The translations under genes were made by a program, and so were the position numbers. A stretch of 64,000 bases of DNA. It comes from Planctomycetaceae bacterium (GTDB lineage: Bacteria; Planctomycetota; Planctomycetia; Pirellulales; Pirellulaceae). This document shows positions 52,642 to 60,691 of the stretch, piece after piece. Positions within the stretch are counted from its first letter, which is position 1; every line of letters begins with the position of its first letter. Below the pieces are notes generated by a model. The model did no database searches. It was not told the DNA's origin and saw nothing but the letters and a program-made list of their open reading frames with translations. Where the stretch lies: positions 1 to 64,000 of the forward strand of contig SKKK01000047.1 in the NCBI GenBank assembly GCA_007121535.1, given 5' to 3'.

Positions 52642-53712
52642 ATGGTCTTCTATTTGGTCGTTGTTTTATGCTTGGTTGCGGTACCCTGTGTGGTGGTTGT
52701 CGGTACTTGGCTGAAGCACCTCAACTCGGCGACAGAGATCTGCGAGCGGATTGGGAAGTTGGGTACAGGTGATTCGGGCCACTTCTCTTTATCCGAATTA
52801 GGGGAATGTCGAACGTGCGAATTCCTCACGACGGATGGGCTTACTTTGAGGGGGTCGTATTTGCGCTGTCGGACTAGTGGTCGGATTGGTGTGGTGCTGT
52901 TCTGCCACGAGTTTGGCGGTGATCGGCACGTCGCCGCGCCTTACATGGCCGATTTGTTGGATCAGGGATTCGACGTTTTCGCTTTTGACTTTCGAAATCA
53001 TGGTCAAAGCGATCGAATGGAAGATTACTCGCCTCGCACCTGGGTGACTCAATACGAGGTGTTTGATGTTCAAGCAGCGATCGCGTACCTCCGTTCGCTG
53101 GAGGACGCCGATCCCGAGGGCATCGCGATTATGGGGCTCAGCCGAGGGGGTTCGGCGGCCTTGAGTGCCGCCAGCCAAGCGGATGGAATTTGGGCGATGG
53201 TGACAGACGGTGCGTTCGTTTCTCGTTGGGTGACCACCGCCAACATCCGCCGCTTTATGCCTCAGTTCGTGAAACTGGCGCCGGTATTGACGCGGCTGCC
53301 TTGGTGGGTGCACGTGATCTATGGCAGCGTGGTCCATGATCTGGTGGCGCGCAAGGTCAAGCATCCTTGCCGCAACGTCGCCCGTGACGTGCTACGACTG
53401 CGTGTTCCTTTGCTGATGATCCATGGAGGTCGGGACAGCACGATTCCCGTGGAACTGGCCTATCGTCTTCACAAGAGGCTGCCACAGCGTACCCGTTTGT
53501 GGGTGGTTCCAAAGAGCAGTCACAATCGGTCGATACGGACCCAGCCGATTCGCTATCGGCGGCGAATCGGCCGGTTTCTGCGAAATCACGCGCCTGGTTT
53601 GGTCCGGAACGGCCGTTTGATGGCCACGGATGTTTCGCCATCGGCGGTCGAATACCGCAAGACGGCCGAGTCAGCACACACCTCCGCTTACGCATCGACC
53701 GCAGTTTCATGA
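52642..53712 (+). CDS. Membrane-anchored alpha/beta hydrolase
   Basis: 356 residues; the ATG follows AAGGGGG. The N-terminal helix V-F-Y-L-V-V-V-L-C-L-V-A-V is a signal anchor. The alpha/beta hydrolase fold shows the oxyanion region C-H-E-F-G-G-D-R-H, D-F-R-N-H-G-Q-S-D, the nucleophile elbow G-L-S-R-G-G (Ser) and the acid region I-H-G-G-R-D-S-T-I-P, with H in K-S-S-H-N-R. An esterase, thioesterase or lipase activity is likely; the substrate is unknown. The gene overlaps the next by four bases (ATGA), so the hydrolase and the HHxxxDG acyltransferase are translationally coupled and probably act in one pathway. The C-terminal 25 residues overlap the alternative start region of that gene. Confidence 0.85.
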   Translation: MVFYLVVVLCLVAVPCVVVVGTWLKHLNSATEICERIGKLGTGDSGHFSLSELGECRTCEFLTTDGLTLRGSYLRCRTSGRIGVVLFCHEFGGDRHVAAPYMADLLDQGFDVFAFDFRNHGQSDRMEDYSPRTWVTQYEVFDVQAAIAYLRSLEDADPEGIAIMGLSRGGSAALSAASQADGIWAMVTDGAFVSRWVTTANIRRFMPQFVKLAPVLTRLPWWVHVIYGSVVHDLVARKVKHPCRNVARDVLRLRVPLLMIHGGRDSTIPVELAYRLHKRLPQRTRLWVVPKSSHNRSIRTQPIRYRRRIGRFLRNHAPGLVRNGRLMATDVSPSAVEYRKTAESAHTSAYASTAVS

Positions 53713-55070
53713 CCGGGGAATGGGCCCTGACGACGCTGGAAGAGTACTTCCTGTTAGAGGATCGGCCCTCTTACCCCTGGAGTTTCTTTTTGCGATTGGG
53801 GTTTCGCGGCCAAGCGAATCGATCAACGACCGAGCAGGCGTTAGCTCGTGCGGTTGTCCGGCATCCACTACTGCACGCCATCGTCAGACAGCGATCGCGA
53901 GGTTGGAGTTGGCTTGTGCAGGAAGACGCGCAGCCCGGGGTGGTTTGGAACACGAACGAGATCGACACTCAGGGCTTTACCGCAAAGTATCTGGACATCA
54001 CGAAAGAGATCGGCGTTCGGTTGTATGTCGATGCCAAACCCGACAGATCGCAGATGGTTTTTCAGTTCCACCATGCCTGCTGTGACGGGCGAGGCGCGTG
54101 CAGCCTGGTCGACGATTGGTTGGTTGAATACGCGAGCGCGACGGGTGCCCAGCGGGACAACTCCGCACCACGGGACGATGACTTGGGCTTGCTTCGGCAA
54201 CGAGGCCATTTTAAGGCCAACAATCGTCGAACGGCCAGCACGTGGACCGTGCTGATCGCCGGCGCCAGACGTGCCTGGCGTTTTCTTCGCCAAAAACCCT
54301 CGCCTCTGCTGGATTTCGAACCGGCGGGCAATACGGAGGCGACGCCGCCAAACTTTCCGGCCGTGCGGAATCTTCGCTTCCAGCCGTCGATGACCGATCA
54401 ACTTCGGCAGGTGGCCAAGAGCCAGGGGGGAACCCTGAACGATTTGCTATGCCGCGATCTTCTGATGGCCCTGTGCCGTTTCCGGGACGAAGTTCGCTCG
54501 ATATCAAGCGACGCTTGGCTACGGCTGGCCGTCCCCACCGACCTGCGAACTGCGGACCAGCAGCCCATGCCCGCAACCAATCAGTCCAGCATGGTCTTCG
54601 TGACTCGCCGCGAACACGAGTGCCGCGATGCGGGGCCATTGTTTCAGGGGATCCACCGCGAGTTGCAGCAAGTGAAAGACTGGGGGTTGGGAAGAACCTT
54701 TTTGCGGTCGCTACAAATCAGCCAGCGTCTGCCGGGTGGACTGGCGTCGCGAGTCCGCCAGAAGAAGTGCGGTGCCACTGCCGCGCTGACGAACGTCGGC
54801 CAGGTCTTCCGAGATTCTCGCTTGCCTCGCGTCGGAGATGAACTGATGGCGGGCAACCTGCAACTGGAAACAACCGACTTTGTGGCTCCCATCCGACCGC
54901 TGACCTGCGCATCGTTCGCTGCGTGTACCTATGCCGGCCGTCTGTCGATCTGCCTGCAGTACGATCGACTTGCGTTGAGCGAAGCCGCCGCCGATCAGCT
55001 CATGGAAATCTACCGGAAACAACTGTACAGCAACCTGAAAGAATCGAGCGACCGGGGAACCCAAACGTGA
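53709..55070 (+). CDS. Condensation-/WS-DGAT-like acyltransferase
   Basis: 453 residues from ATG 53709, overlapping the hydrolase stop (ATGA). The catalytic motif H-H-A-C-C-D-G (121-127) matches the HHxxxDG of the chloramphenicol-acetyltransferase/condensation-domain superfamily. The C-terminal half has the second-lobe features N-Q-S-S-M-V-F-V and a C-A-A-C-T-Y-A-G-R-L region like the D-F-G-W equivalent. It would transfer an acyl group from a thioester to a hydroxyl or amine. Non-ribosomal peptide condensation is unlikely without adenylation and carrier genes; wax ester/diacylglycerol-type or glycolipid acylation is more plausible. The next gene starts at a GTG overlapping its stop. Confidence 0.8.
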   Translation: MTGEWALTTLEEYFLLEDRPSYPWSFFLRLGFRGQANRSTTEQALARAVVRHPLLHAIVRQRSRGWSWLVQEDAQPGVVWNTNEIDTQGFTAKYLDITKEIGVRLYVDAKPDRSQMVFQFHHACCDGRGACSLVDDWLVEYASATGAQRDNSAPRDDDLGLLRQRGHFKANNRRTASTWTVLIAGARRAWRFLRQKPSPLLDFEPAGNTEATPPNFPAVRNLRFQPSMTDQLRQVAKSQGGTLNDLLCRDLLMALCRFRDEVRSISSDAWLRLAVPTDLRTADQQPMPATNQSSMVFVTRREHECRDAGPLFQGIHRELQQVKDWGLGRTFLRSLQISQRLPGGLASRVRQKKCGATAALTNVGQVFRDSRLPRVGDELMAGNLQLETTDFVAPIRPLTCASFAACTYAGRLSICLQYDRLALSEAAADQLMEIYRKQLYSNLKESSDRGTQT

Positions 55071-56020
55071 CGAATATCGTGGTACTTGATGGACACACGC
55101 TGAACCCCGGCGACCTCTCCTGGGACGAGCTGACCGCCATGGGGTCCTGCCAGATTTATGATCGCACCCCGGTTGACCTGGTCGTTTCGCGAGCTTCGGG
55201 GGCTCAGATCGTCCTGACAAATAAGACCGTGCTGGGGCGGGACGCGCTGGAAAAATTGCCCGATTTGCGATACGTCGGCGTTCTGGCCACCGGCTATGAC
55301 ATGGTGGATATCCAAGCGGCTCAGGCGCGAGGCATCCCGGTCACGAATGTCCCCAGCTACGGCACGCGATCGGTCGCTCAGATGACCTTTGCCCTGCTGC
55401 TGGAATTGACCCAGCACGTCGGTCATCATGCAGACACGGTTCGCGACGGCCGTTGGACGACCAACCCGGACTTTTGCTATTGGGACCACCCGCTGATCGA
55501 ACTCGATGGTCGGACCATGGGATTGGTCGGCTTGGGGCGCATCGGTCAAGCGACGGGTCATTTGGCGCGGGCCTTTGGCATGCGGGTGTTGGGCTACGAT
55601 CCCCACGTCCGAACGGTCGAAGGCATCGAGTGGACCGAATTGGAACCGCTTCTGCGAAGCAGCGACGTGGTAAGCCTGCACTGCCCGTTGACCGAAAGCA
55701 CTCAGCATCTGATCGACGCTGGGCGGCTGGCCCTGATGAAGTCCACTGCTTTTTTGCTGAACACCTCACGCGGCCCCTTGATTGACGAGGCTGCCTTGGC
55801 CCATACACTGGATAGTGGCCGGTTGGCAGGCGCTGCGCTGGATGTTCTGGCGATCGAACCACCGCCAGCGGACAATCCGCTGCTGCGGGCAAGAAACTGC
55901 CTGATCACCCCACATATCGCTTGGGCAACGCAAGCCGCCCGACAACGGCTGTTGGATGCCGCTGTGGCCAACGTCCGCGCTTTTTTGCACGGTCGCCACG
56001 AGAACGTGGTGAATCCTTGA
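55067..56020 (+). CDS. D-2-hydroxyacid dehydrogenase (glycerate dehydrogenase/hydroxypyruvate reductase type)
   Basis: 317 residues starting at GTG 55067, overlapping the previous stop (GTGA). The upstream open frame from 54923 is the shadow of that gene. NAD-binding G-L-V-G-L-G-R-I-G-Q at about 150-159 and the catalytic set: Arg in T-S-R-G-P-L-I, Glu in A-I-E-P-P, His in T-P-H-I-A-W. The N-terminal V-L-D-G-H-T-L-N-P-G-D-L-S-W is typical of D-glycerate dehydrogenases. It interconverts hydroxypyruvate and D-glycerate. The divergent solute operon makes and degrades a glycerate glycoside, so this enzyme may supply or remove D-glycerate; the link is inferred from position. Translational coupling to the acyltransferase is clear. 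Confidence 0.9.
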   Translation: MTNIVVLDGHTLNPGDLSWDELTAMGSCQIYDRTPVDLVVSRASGAQIVLTNKTVLGRDALEKLPDLRYVGVLATGYDMVDIQAAQARGIPVTNVPSYGTRSVAQMTFALLLELTQHVGHHADTVRDGRWTTNPDFCYWDHPLIELDGRTMGLVGLGRIGQATGHLARAFGMRVLGYDPHVRTVEGIEWTELEPLLRSSDVVSLHCPLTESTQHLIDAGRLALMKSTAFLLNTSRGPLIDEAALAHTLDSGRLAGAALDVLAIEPPPADNPLLRARNCLITPHIAWATQAARQRLLDAAVANVRAFLHGRHENVVNP

Positions 56021-56032
56021 ACAGGATAGACG

Positions 56033-57139
56033 ATGAATGCTTCGACTCGCATTTTGACATCTCGATGGGGTCCGGTCCTGACCGGTGGGGTAGTGGGGAT
56101 CTTGGGACCCTTGCTCGTCTATTGGGGAAACCCGGGCAACATGGGATTCTGTGTGGCCTGTTTCACGCGGGACATCGCCGGTGCATTGGGACTGCATGGG
56201 GCGACCGGTGTTCGGTACATCCGCCCCGAGTTGATCGGGTTTGTGCTGGGCTCGATGATCGTGGCCCGGATGTTCGGCGAGTTTCGGCCACGAACCGGTT
56301 CAGCGCCGATCGTCCGTTTCGTTCTTGGCGTACTGGCCATGATCGGGGCTCTGGTTTTTTTGGGGTGTACGTGGCGAGTCTATTTGCGTCTGGCCGCCGG
56401 TGACCTGAACGCGTTGGTGGGTGTCGCGGGATTGATTGGCGGCATAAGCTTGGGCGTCATTTCGTTAAGAAGTGGGTTCAGCCTGGGCCGCAATCGTCCG
56501 GCCAATGTAACCGTCGGTTGGGTGATGCCGGTGATCGCCCTGTTGCTGCTGGCAGCGCTGATGTTTCCGATCTCGTTCGGACGTGACGCAGATGGCGCCC
56601 CGGTGGGACCGATCTTCTTCTCCGAGTCCGGGCCGGGCAGCCAGCATGCCAGAATTTGGATCGCATTATCCGCAGGTTTACTGATCGGCTGTATGGCTCA
56701 GCGCAGCCGTTTTTGCACCGTCGGCGCTGTGCGAGACGTGATTTTGATGCGAGATCTGCATTTGTTTTATGGAGTGATCGCATTGGTCGTTGCGGCCAGC
56801 GGCGCCGCGCTGGCGCTGGGTCAGTTCCATCTCGGTTGGGAAAACCAACCCATCGCCCATACCGATGGTTGGTGGAACTTTGGGGGCATGGTATTGGCGG
56901 GTTGGGCTTTTACGCTGGCGGGCGGGTGCCCCGGTCGCCAGTTGATCTTGGTGGGTGAAGGAGACGGCGACGCGGCGGTCTTTACGATGGGGATGTTATT
57001 GGGCGCGGCATTGGCCCATAATTTCTCGATCGCCAGCACGCCCGCCGGACCGGGCGCTTACGGCCCGGCTGCCGTCATCGCGGGCCTGGTGATTTGCGGA
57101 TGGATCAGTGGAACCATGCGTGATCCGCCCGGATCGTAA
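56033..57139 (+). CDS. YedE-like membrane transporter (putative selenium/sulfur transport)
   Basis: 368 residues with about ten membrane helices, ATG preceded by AGGA and 12 bases after the dehydrogenase stop. The protein is a tandem YeeE/YedE pair: the first half has M-G-F-C-V-A-C-F-T-R-D and the second Q-R-S-R-F-C-T-V-G-A-V-R-D, followed by G-G-C-P-G-R-Q. The conserved cysteines match YedE/TsuA-type carriers that pass reactive sulfur or selenium between thiols. The long two-domain form resembles the YedE type linked to selenium metabolism, which usually has a yedF (TusA-like) gene beside it; none is seen here. Likely the last gene of the 52642 operon. Confidence 0.88.
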   Translation: MNASTRILTSRWGPVLTGGVVGILGPLLVYWGNPGNMGFCVACFTRDIAGALGLHGATGVRYIRPELIGFVLGSMIVARMFGEFRPRTGSAPIVRFVLGVLAMIGALVFLGCTWRVYLRLAAGDLNALVGVAGLIGGISLGVISLRSGFSLGRNRPANVTVGWVMPVIALLLLAALMFPISFGRDADGAPVGPIFFSESGPGSQHARIWIALSAGLLIGCMAQRSRFCTVGAVRDVILMRDLHLFYGVIALVVAASGAALALGQFHLGWENQPIAHTDGWWNFGGMVLAGWAFTLAGGCPGRQLILVGEGDGDAAVFTMGMLLGAALAHNFSIASTPAGPGAYGPAAVIAGLVICGWISGTMRDPPGS

Positions 57140-57162
57140 GAAGCCCAAAAAGAATCGCCTCC

Positions 57163-57190
57163 GTAGGATGGCTCGCCGAGCTGTCAGACG
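57163..57190. repeat. Dispersed repeat, family F, copy 1
   Basis: CCGTAGGATGGCTCGCCGAG followed by CTGTCAGACGG. The inverse (GGACGGCTCGGAGAGCCATC then CTACG) is at 63499-63523. It carries an internal hairpin GGCTCGCCGAGC. The remainder of 57140-57292 has no gene. Confidence 0.65.
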
Positions 57191-57292
57191 GTCATGTTAC
57201 TAGCCGGATTTACCAGAATCCGGAATAGGCTGCCGCGACCAAACGCGTACAAGCGGAAATGGATGCGATAATGCCAGAAGGGAAGGGTTGAA

Positions 57293-57856
57293 ATGAACGT
57301 TGCAGTCGCCACTGGATTGACTGTTGAGGAACTGCTCGCCTTGCCGGAAACCGGGACGGATCGCGAGTTGATCCGTGGCCAGTTGAAGGAAAAACCGATG
57401 AAGTACCGGAATCGTTTTCACGCACGCGCGGTGACACGGATTGCGTATGCGTTGGAACGATGGCTCGAGCAAACCCCGATGCCTCGCGGTCAGGTTCACT
57501 CGGGCGAGGTCGGCTGTATCCTGCGGCGGGATCCGGACACGGTCGTCGGGATTGATGTGGCGTATTTTTCGGCCGAAGTAATGACCCGGCAAAGCGACGA
57601 CACCACGCTGGTCGAGGGCTCGCCCGTGTTGGCAGTCGAAGTCCTGTCACCGTCGGATAATATGGAGGGGATTCGCGACAAGGTTCTTGAGTATCTGGCG
57701 GCGGGTGTCGCCTTGGTGTGGATTGTGGATCCGTATTTCCACACGATTACCGTTCACCGGTCCGGTGCCCGGCCGGAGATGTTCAACGACGAAGGGGGAC
57801 TTTCTGGCGGGTCGGCGCTGCCCGGTCTCGAAATCGCCGTGATCGAGCTTTTTTGA
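57293..57856 (+). CDS. Uma2 family PD-(D/E)XK-type putative endonuclease
   Basis: 187 residues; AAGGGAAGGG precedes the ATG. The Uma2 core is clear: Y-R-N-R-F-H-A-R-A-V-T-R-I-A-Y-A-L, then G-I-D-V-A-Y-F (active-site Asp), L-A-V-E-V-L-S-P-S-D (E-x-L-S-P-S motif), and K-V-L-E-Y-L-A-A-G-V-A-L-V-W-I-V-D-P (Lys and final helix/strand). The family is expanded in cyanobacteria and planctomycetes and is suspected to act in DNA cleavage or mobile elements; its biological role is unresolved. It stands alone before the repeat-plus-intron region. Confidence 0.88.
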   Translation: MNVAVATGLTVEELLALPETGTDRELIRGQLKEKPMKYRNRFHARAVTRIAYALERWLEQTPMPRGQVHSGEVGCILRRDPDTVVGIDVAYFSAEVMTRQSDDTTLVEGSPVLAVEVLSPSDNMEGIRDKVLEYLAAGVALVWIVDPYFHTITVHRSGARPEMFNDEGGLSGGSALPGLEIAVIELF

Positions 57857-57884
57857 TCGCCGTCCGGGGATGAAGTCGATCGAG

Positions 57885-58012
57885 TAAGCACCCGGCCAAG
57901 AGTTTCTTATCAATTAAGGTAGCCTTGCATTGGGGCCGCACTGGGGTCGGGAGTCGTTTTCGGGCGACGGCAAACCACATGGAAAGCGCTTTGCCCGAAA
58001 ACGACTCCCGAC
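57885..58012. repeat. Palindromic repeat, family B, copy 8 (interrupted by the group II intron)
   Basis: GTAAGCACCCGGCCAAGAGT leads to the arm GGGGTCGGGAGTCGTTTTCG, a loop with ACCACATGGAAAG, and the arm GCCCGAAAACGACTCCCGAC ending at 58012. In other copies the arm continues with CCC; here the intron starts instead, and CCTTGG follows its 3' end at 60001. Confidence 0.75.
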
Positions 58013-58524
58013 GTACGCCCGACATGGGCGTGAACTTGTGGGGTGCAAGTCCCCTGTACGAAAACGGGAATTGATCGGAGGACAGCATACCAAATGTAAA
58101 CCGACCAAACAAGTACTAGGCGAGGGCAACTGCAGGAGGGTGACCAAATGTGGGGAGGAAGCCCGCGGATGTGTTGGTTAAGCGGCCAATTAGTCCTGGT
58201 CGCCGCATCCACGCCAAAGCTGCAAGGCTACGAACAGAAACGTCATACAGGCCGAGAGGGACCCTGAGGTGAGCTGCCCGGGGACAGCGAAACCGTTTCC
58301 CGACAGACCCCACGGTAGATGACGAGCTTGTGCAGCGAAAGTTCACGTCCTTATTCGGGGAGATCTGTGTGGCGTACCCGTGAGTAGGGCTTGCCCGAAA
58401 GGCGGGACGGCCGGGGGTAACTCCGAACCGTGCGCACAGAAGTCAGCAGCGGCCGTAGTACCTACCCCCCCAGTCCAATGGGGACGGGAAGGGCCAAACG
58501 ATTCTTAACAAGGAAGAACCATCC

Positions 58525-59937
58525 ATGACCTCGAACCGTCCGGCAAAAGAAAACCAACTCATCCGCTTTTGTGCTGCGGAGCCTTGTGCTAGTACCGCGC
58601 CGGAACTCCGGCTGGAGCAATCGGCTTCGGCGGCCGTGGAGAAGTCAGCCTTGAGCATGAACTCCGAGAACCTAATGGAAAAGATTGCCGACCAAGCCAA
58701 CATGGAAACGGCTTGGCAGAACGTCCGGGCGAACCGCGGGGCTCCCGGCCCCGACGGGGTTACCCTGGACGAGTTCCCGGAAATCTTCCGACCGCAATGG
58801 CCGAAGATCCGGCGGCAACTCTTGGAAGGGACTTACCAACCGGGTCCGGCCCGGCGGAAGTCGATTCCCAAACCGGATGGCAGCGCGCGAAATCTCGGCA
58901 TTCCAAACGTGATCGACCGCTTGATCCAACAAGCCATCCTGCAAGTCCTTACGCCGATCTTCGATCCCGGATTCTCGGAATCGAGCTTCGGCTTTCGACC
59001 GGGCCGCTCCGCCCACGGAGCAGCCAAACAGGTACAAGCCCACATCCGCGCCGGATTTCGTGAGTGCGTTGACATGGACCTGTCGAAATTCTTCGACCGG
59101 GTCCAGCACGACGTATTGATGGTGAGGGTGTCTCGAAGAGTCAGCGACAAACGTTTGCTGGCCCTGATCGGGCGGTATCTGCGGGCGGGGGTCATGGTCG
59201 ACACCGAACTGCAGCCGTCGATCGAAGGCACGATGCAAGGCGGTCCGCTGTCGCCGTTACTGGCGAACATCCTCCTGGACGATTTCGACAAAGAGTTGGA
59301 ATCGCGCGGTCTCCGCTTCGTGCGCTACGCGGACGACTTCCTCGTATTCACCCAGACGAAGGAGGCGGCCGGGCGTGTCTTCGCTTCGATCGAGCGTTAC
59401 CTGACGCGAAAACTCAAGCTGGTCGTCAACCAGCAAAAGAGCCGCATTTGCAGCACTGACGGAGTCGAGTTTCTCGGCTTCGCCTTCCAGGGCTACGGCG
59501 GCCAGTTCCGCGTTGCCAGGAAGAACATCGACAAGTTCAAATCTCGTGTCCGCGAGATTACCGACCGCAATCGCGGCGTGTCGTATGCGCAGCGCTGCGT
59601 GGAGCTTCGTCGCTACTTCCAAGGCTGGGTAGGCTACTATCGCCTGGTACCCATCAAGAGCTTCTACAGCGACCTGGACAAGTGGGTTCGTCGCCGCATC
59701 CGGATGTGCATCTGGAAGCGTTGGAAGAACGGCCGCACTCGGGTCGCCAATCTCCGGAAGCTGGGCGTCAACGAGCATGAAGCCTATACCCACGGTATGA
59801 GCAGCAAGGGGCCTTGGGTGCTCTCCTCCAGTCAGCCAGTGCATCAAGCACTCTCGACGGCACTCTTGGAAGAACAAGGATTGCCCAGTCTGTTAGCGAT
59901 CTGGACGAAACTTACTGCAAAGAGTCGAACCGCCTAG
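58525..59937 (+). CDS. ltrA: Group II intron reverse transcriptase/maturase
   Basis: 470 residues; AAGGAAG precedes the ATG. An N-terminal extension (about 1-50) is followed by the RT domain: R-A-N-R-G-A-P-G-P-D-G-V-T, R-K-S-I-P-K-P-D-G-S-A-R-N-L-G-I-P, G-F-R-P-G-R-S-A-H-G-A, D-M-D-L-S-K-F-F-D (first catalytic Asp), G-G-P-L-S-P-L-L-A-N and R-Y-A-D-D-F-L-V-F (YADD). The maturase domain X follows: R-R-Y-F-Q-G-W-V-G-Y-Y-R-L. There is no recognisable HNH endonuclease domain, so mobility would rely on nicked or replicating DNA. The stop codon lies within the start of the domain V-like hairpin. It splices and reverse-splices the host intron. Confidence 0.92.
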   Translation: MTSNRPAKENQLIRFCAAEPCASTAPELRLEQSASAAVEKSALSMNSENLMEKIADQANMETAWQNVRANRGAPGPDGVTLDEFPEIFRPQWPKIRRQLLEGTYQPGPARRKSIPKPDGSARNLGIPNVIDRLIQQAILQVLTPIFDPGFSESSFGFRPGRSAHGAAKQVQAHIRAGFRECVDMDLSKFFDRVQHDVLMVRVSRRVSDKRLLALIGRYLRAGVMVDTELQPSIEGTMQGGPLSPLLANILLDDFDKELESRGLRFVRYADDFLVFTQTKEAAGRVFASIERYLTRKLKLVVNQQKSRICSTDGVEFLGFAFQGYGGQFRVARKNIDKFKSRVREITDRNRGVSYAQRCVELRRYFQGWVGYYRLVPIKSFYSDLDKWVRRRIRMCIWKRWKNGRTRVANLRKLGVNEHEAYTHGMSSKGPWVLSSSQPVHQALSTALLEEQGLPSLLAIWTKLTAKSRTA

Positions 59938-60000
59938 TGCGGACCCGCATGCTAGGTGGTGTGGGAGGGGCTCCGGGGCAACCCGGACCCCTATCCCGAT
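59927..60000 (+). ncRNA. Group II intron domains V and VI
   Basis: Domain V candidate at 59927-59961: an upper stem TGCG/CGCA closed by a small loop, and a lower stem ACCGCCTAG/CTAGGTGGT (one G-U pair). Domain VI follows to 60000 with stem GGGGCTCCGGG / CCCGGACCCC and a GCAA loop. The order and the 3-nt linker are those of group II catalytic cores. The bulged branch-point A was not identified with certainty. Confidence 0.7.
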
Positions 60001-60039
60001 CCTTGGTTCGCTGCGATGCTGGGCAGCCTTTCAGCCGTC

Positions 60040-60513
60040 TCATGAATCCAGTGCTTCAAATAGCGATCTAAGACCCAGTTCGCCGCGATACGGCTCCGCG
60101 TCGCGGACGCGCATCCAGTAGGTCGGAAACGTGTCCTTATCTTCGCGGCAACGTTTCAAGCATTTGGCCACTTCCTTTGACCGCACGAAGAAAACTTCGG
60201 GAAGGTTCTTTTCGCCAGGCCAACCCTTCAGCCAGACAAACGCGTACCACAGGTGTTTGTCGGATCGCTTTATTGCTGAATACGGTGTCTGCCACAGGTA
60301 AATTGGGCCTTCTTCCCTGTCGTTCCTTGTTGCCTGAGTGCCAGTCTTCACCTGGACGCGAAGAGCACGCCCACCCGTTTCGCGCGAGACGAATAGGTCA
60401 GACCCCGGGATGCCGCCACGAGGCATGGCAACGATGAGCCTGAAGCCGGAGAGATATGCGGCGATGTAGTGCTCCCCGCAGGCACCGGTAATCGCAGTCG
60501 ACTTCCTGGTCAT
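60040..60513 (-). CDS. PD-(D/E)XK-like nuclease-fold protein
   Basis: 157 residues from ATG 60513 (AAGGAAG upstream; the longer frame to 60714 lacks support). The N-terminal pattern G-A-C-G-E-H-Y-I-A-A-Y-L (Glu helix), I-P-G-S-D-L-F-V (active-site Asp) and R-V-Q-V-K-T-G-T (Q-x-K) fits the PD-(D/E)XK fold with E...D...QxK. The C-terminal half is beta-rich with W-Y-A-F-V-W-L-K-G-W, as in endonuclease-like proteins beside introns, restriction and phage genes. Substrate unknown. It is the last gene of a four-gene minus-strand run that starts at 61982, just outside the group II intron. Confidence 0.7.
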   Translation of the reverse strand: MTRKSTAITGACGEHYIAAYLSGFRLIVAMPRGGIPGSDLFVSRETGGRALRVQVKTGTQATRNDREEGPIYLWQTPYSAIKRSDKHLWYAFVWLKGWPGEKNLPEVFFVRSKEVAKCLKRCREDKDTFPTYWMRVRDAEPYRGELGLRSLFEALDS

Positions 60514-60691
60514 CGAGGACTTCCTTTTGGGCTTGAGTGTTGATTCAGCGCAAGTCCCGCCAGAGCGTCGCGGCAGGGAACGATGCCGATCAGCGGGCGG
60601 AAATGGCGCGAGTGATCTTGATTTCAGGAAAAAACCGGAACGCCATTTCCGCCCCGTTGCATCGGTTTGTATTTGCTTCCTTATGAGTGAA

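Larger units (their letters stand above)
58013..60000 (+). mobile_element. Group II intron, complete
   Basis: The 5' end GTACGCCCGACATGGGCGTG resembles the group II start (GUGYG, here GTACG) with its first hairpin, followed by GGGGTGCAAGTCCCC. A long structured 5' region (58013-58524) precedes the intron-encoded protein (58525-59937). The 3' end has a domain V-like hairpin (59927-59961: ACCGCCTAG pairs with CTAGGTGGT, TGCG with CGCA) and a domain VI-like hairpin (GGGGCTCCGGG/CCCGGACCCC), ending CCCGAT at 60000. Length is 1988 bases. Both ends agree with a family B repeat split between GAC and CC. The intron looks intact, since the reading frame and terminal domains are complete. Confidence 0.85.

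Noticed and set aside
53499-53708. 70-codon upstream extension of the acyltransferase
   Set aside because: It overlaps the hydrolase gene's end in another frame; the ATGA overlap at 53709 gives a normal coupled start.
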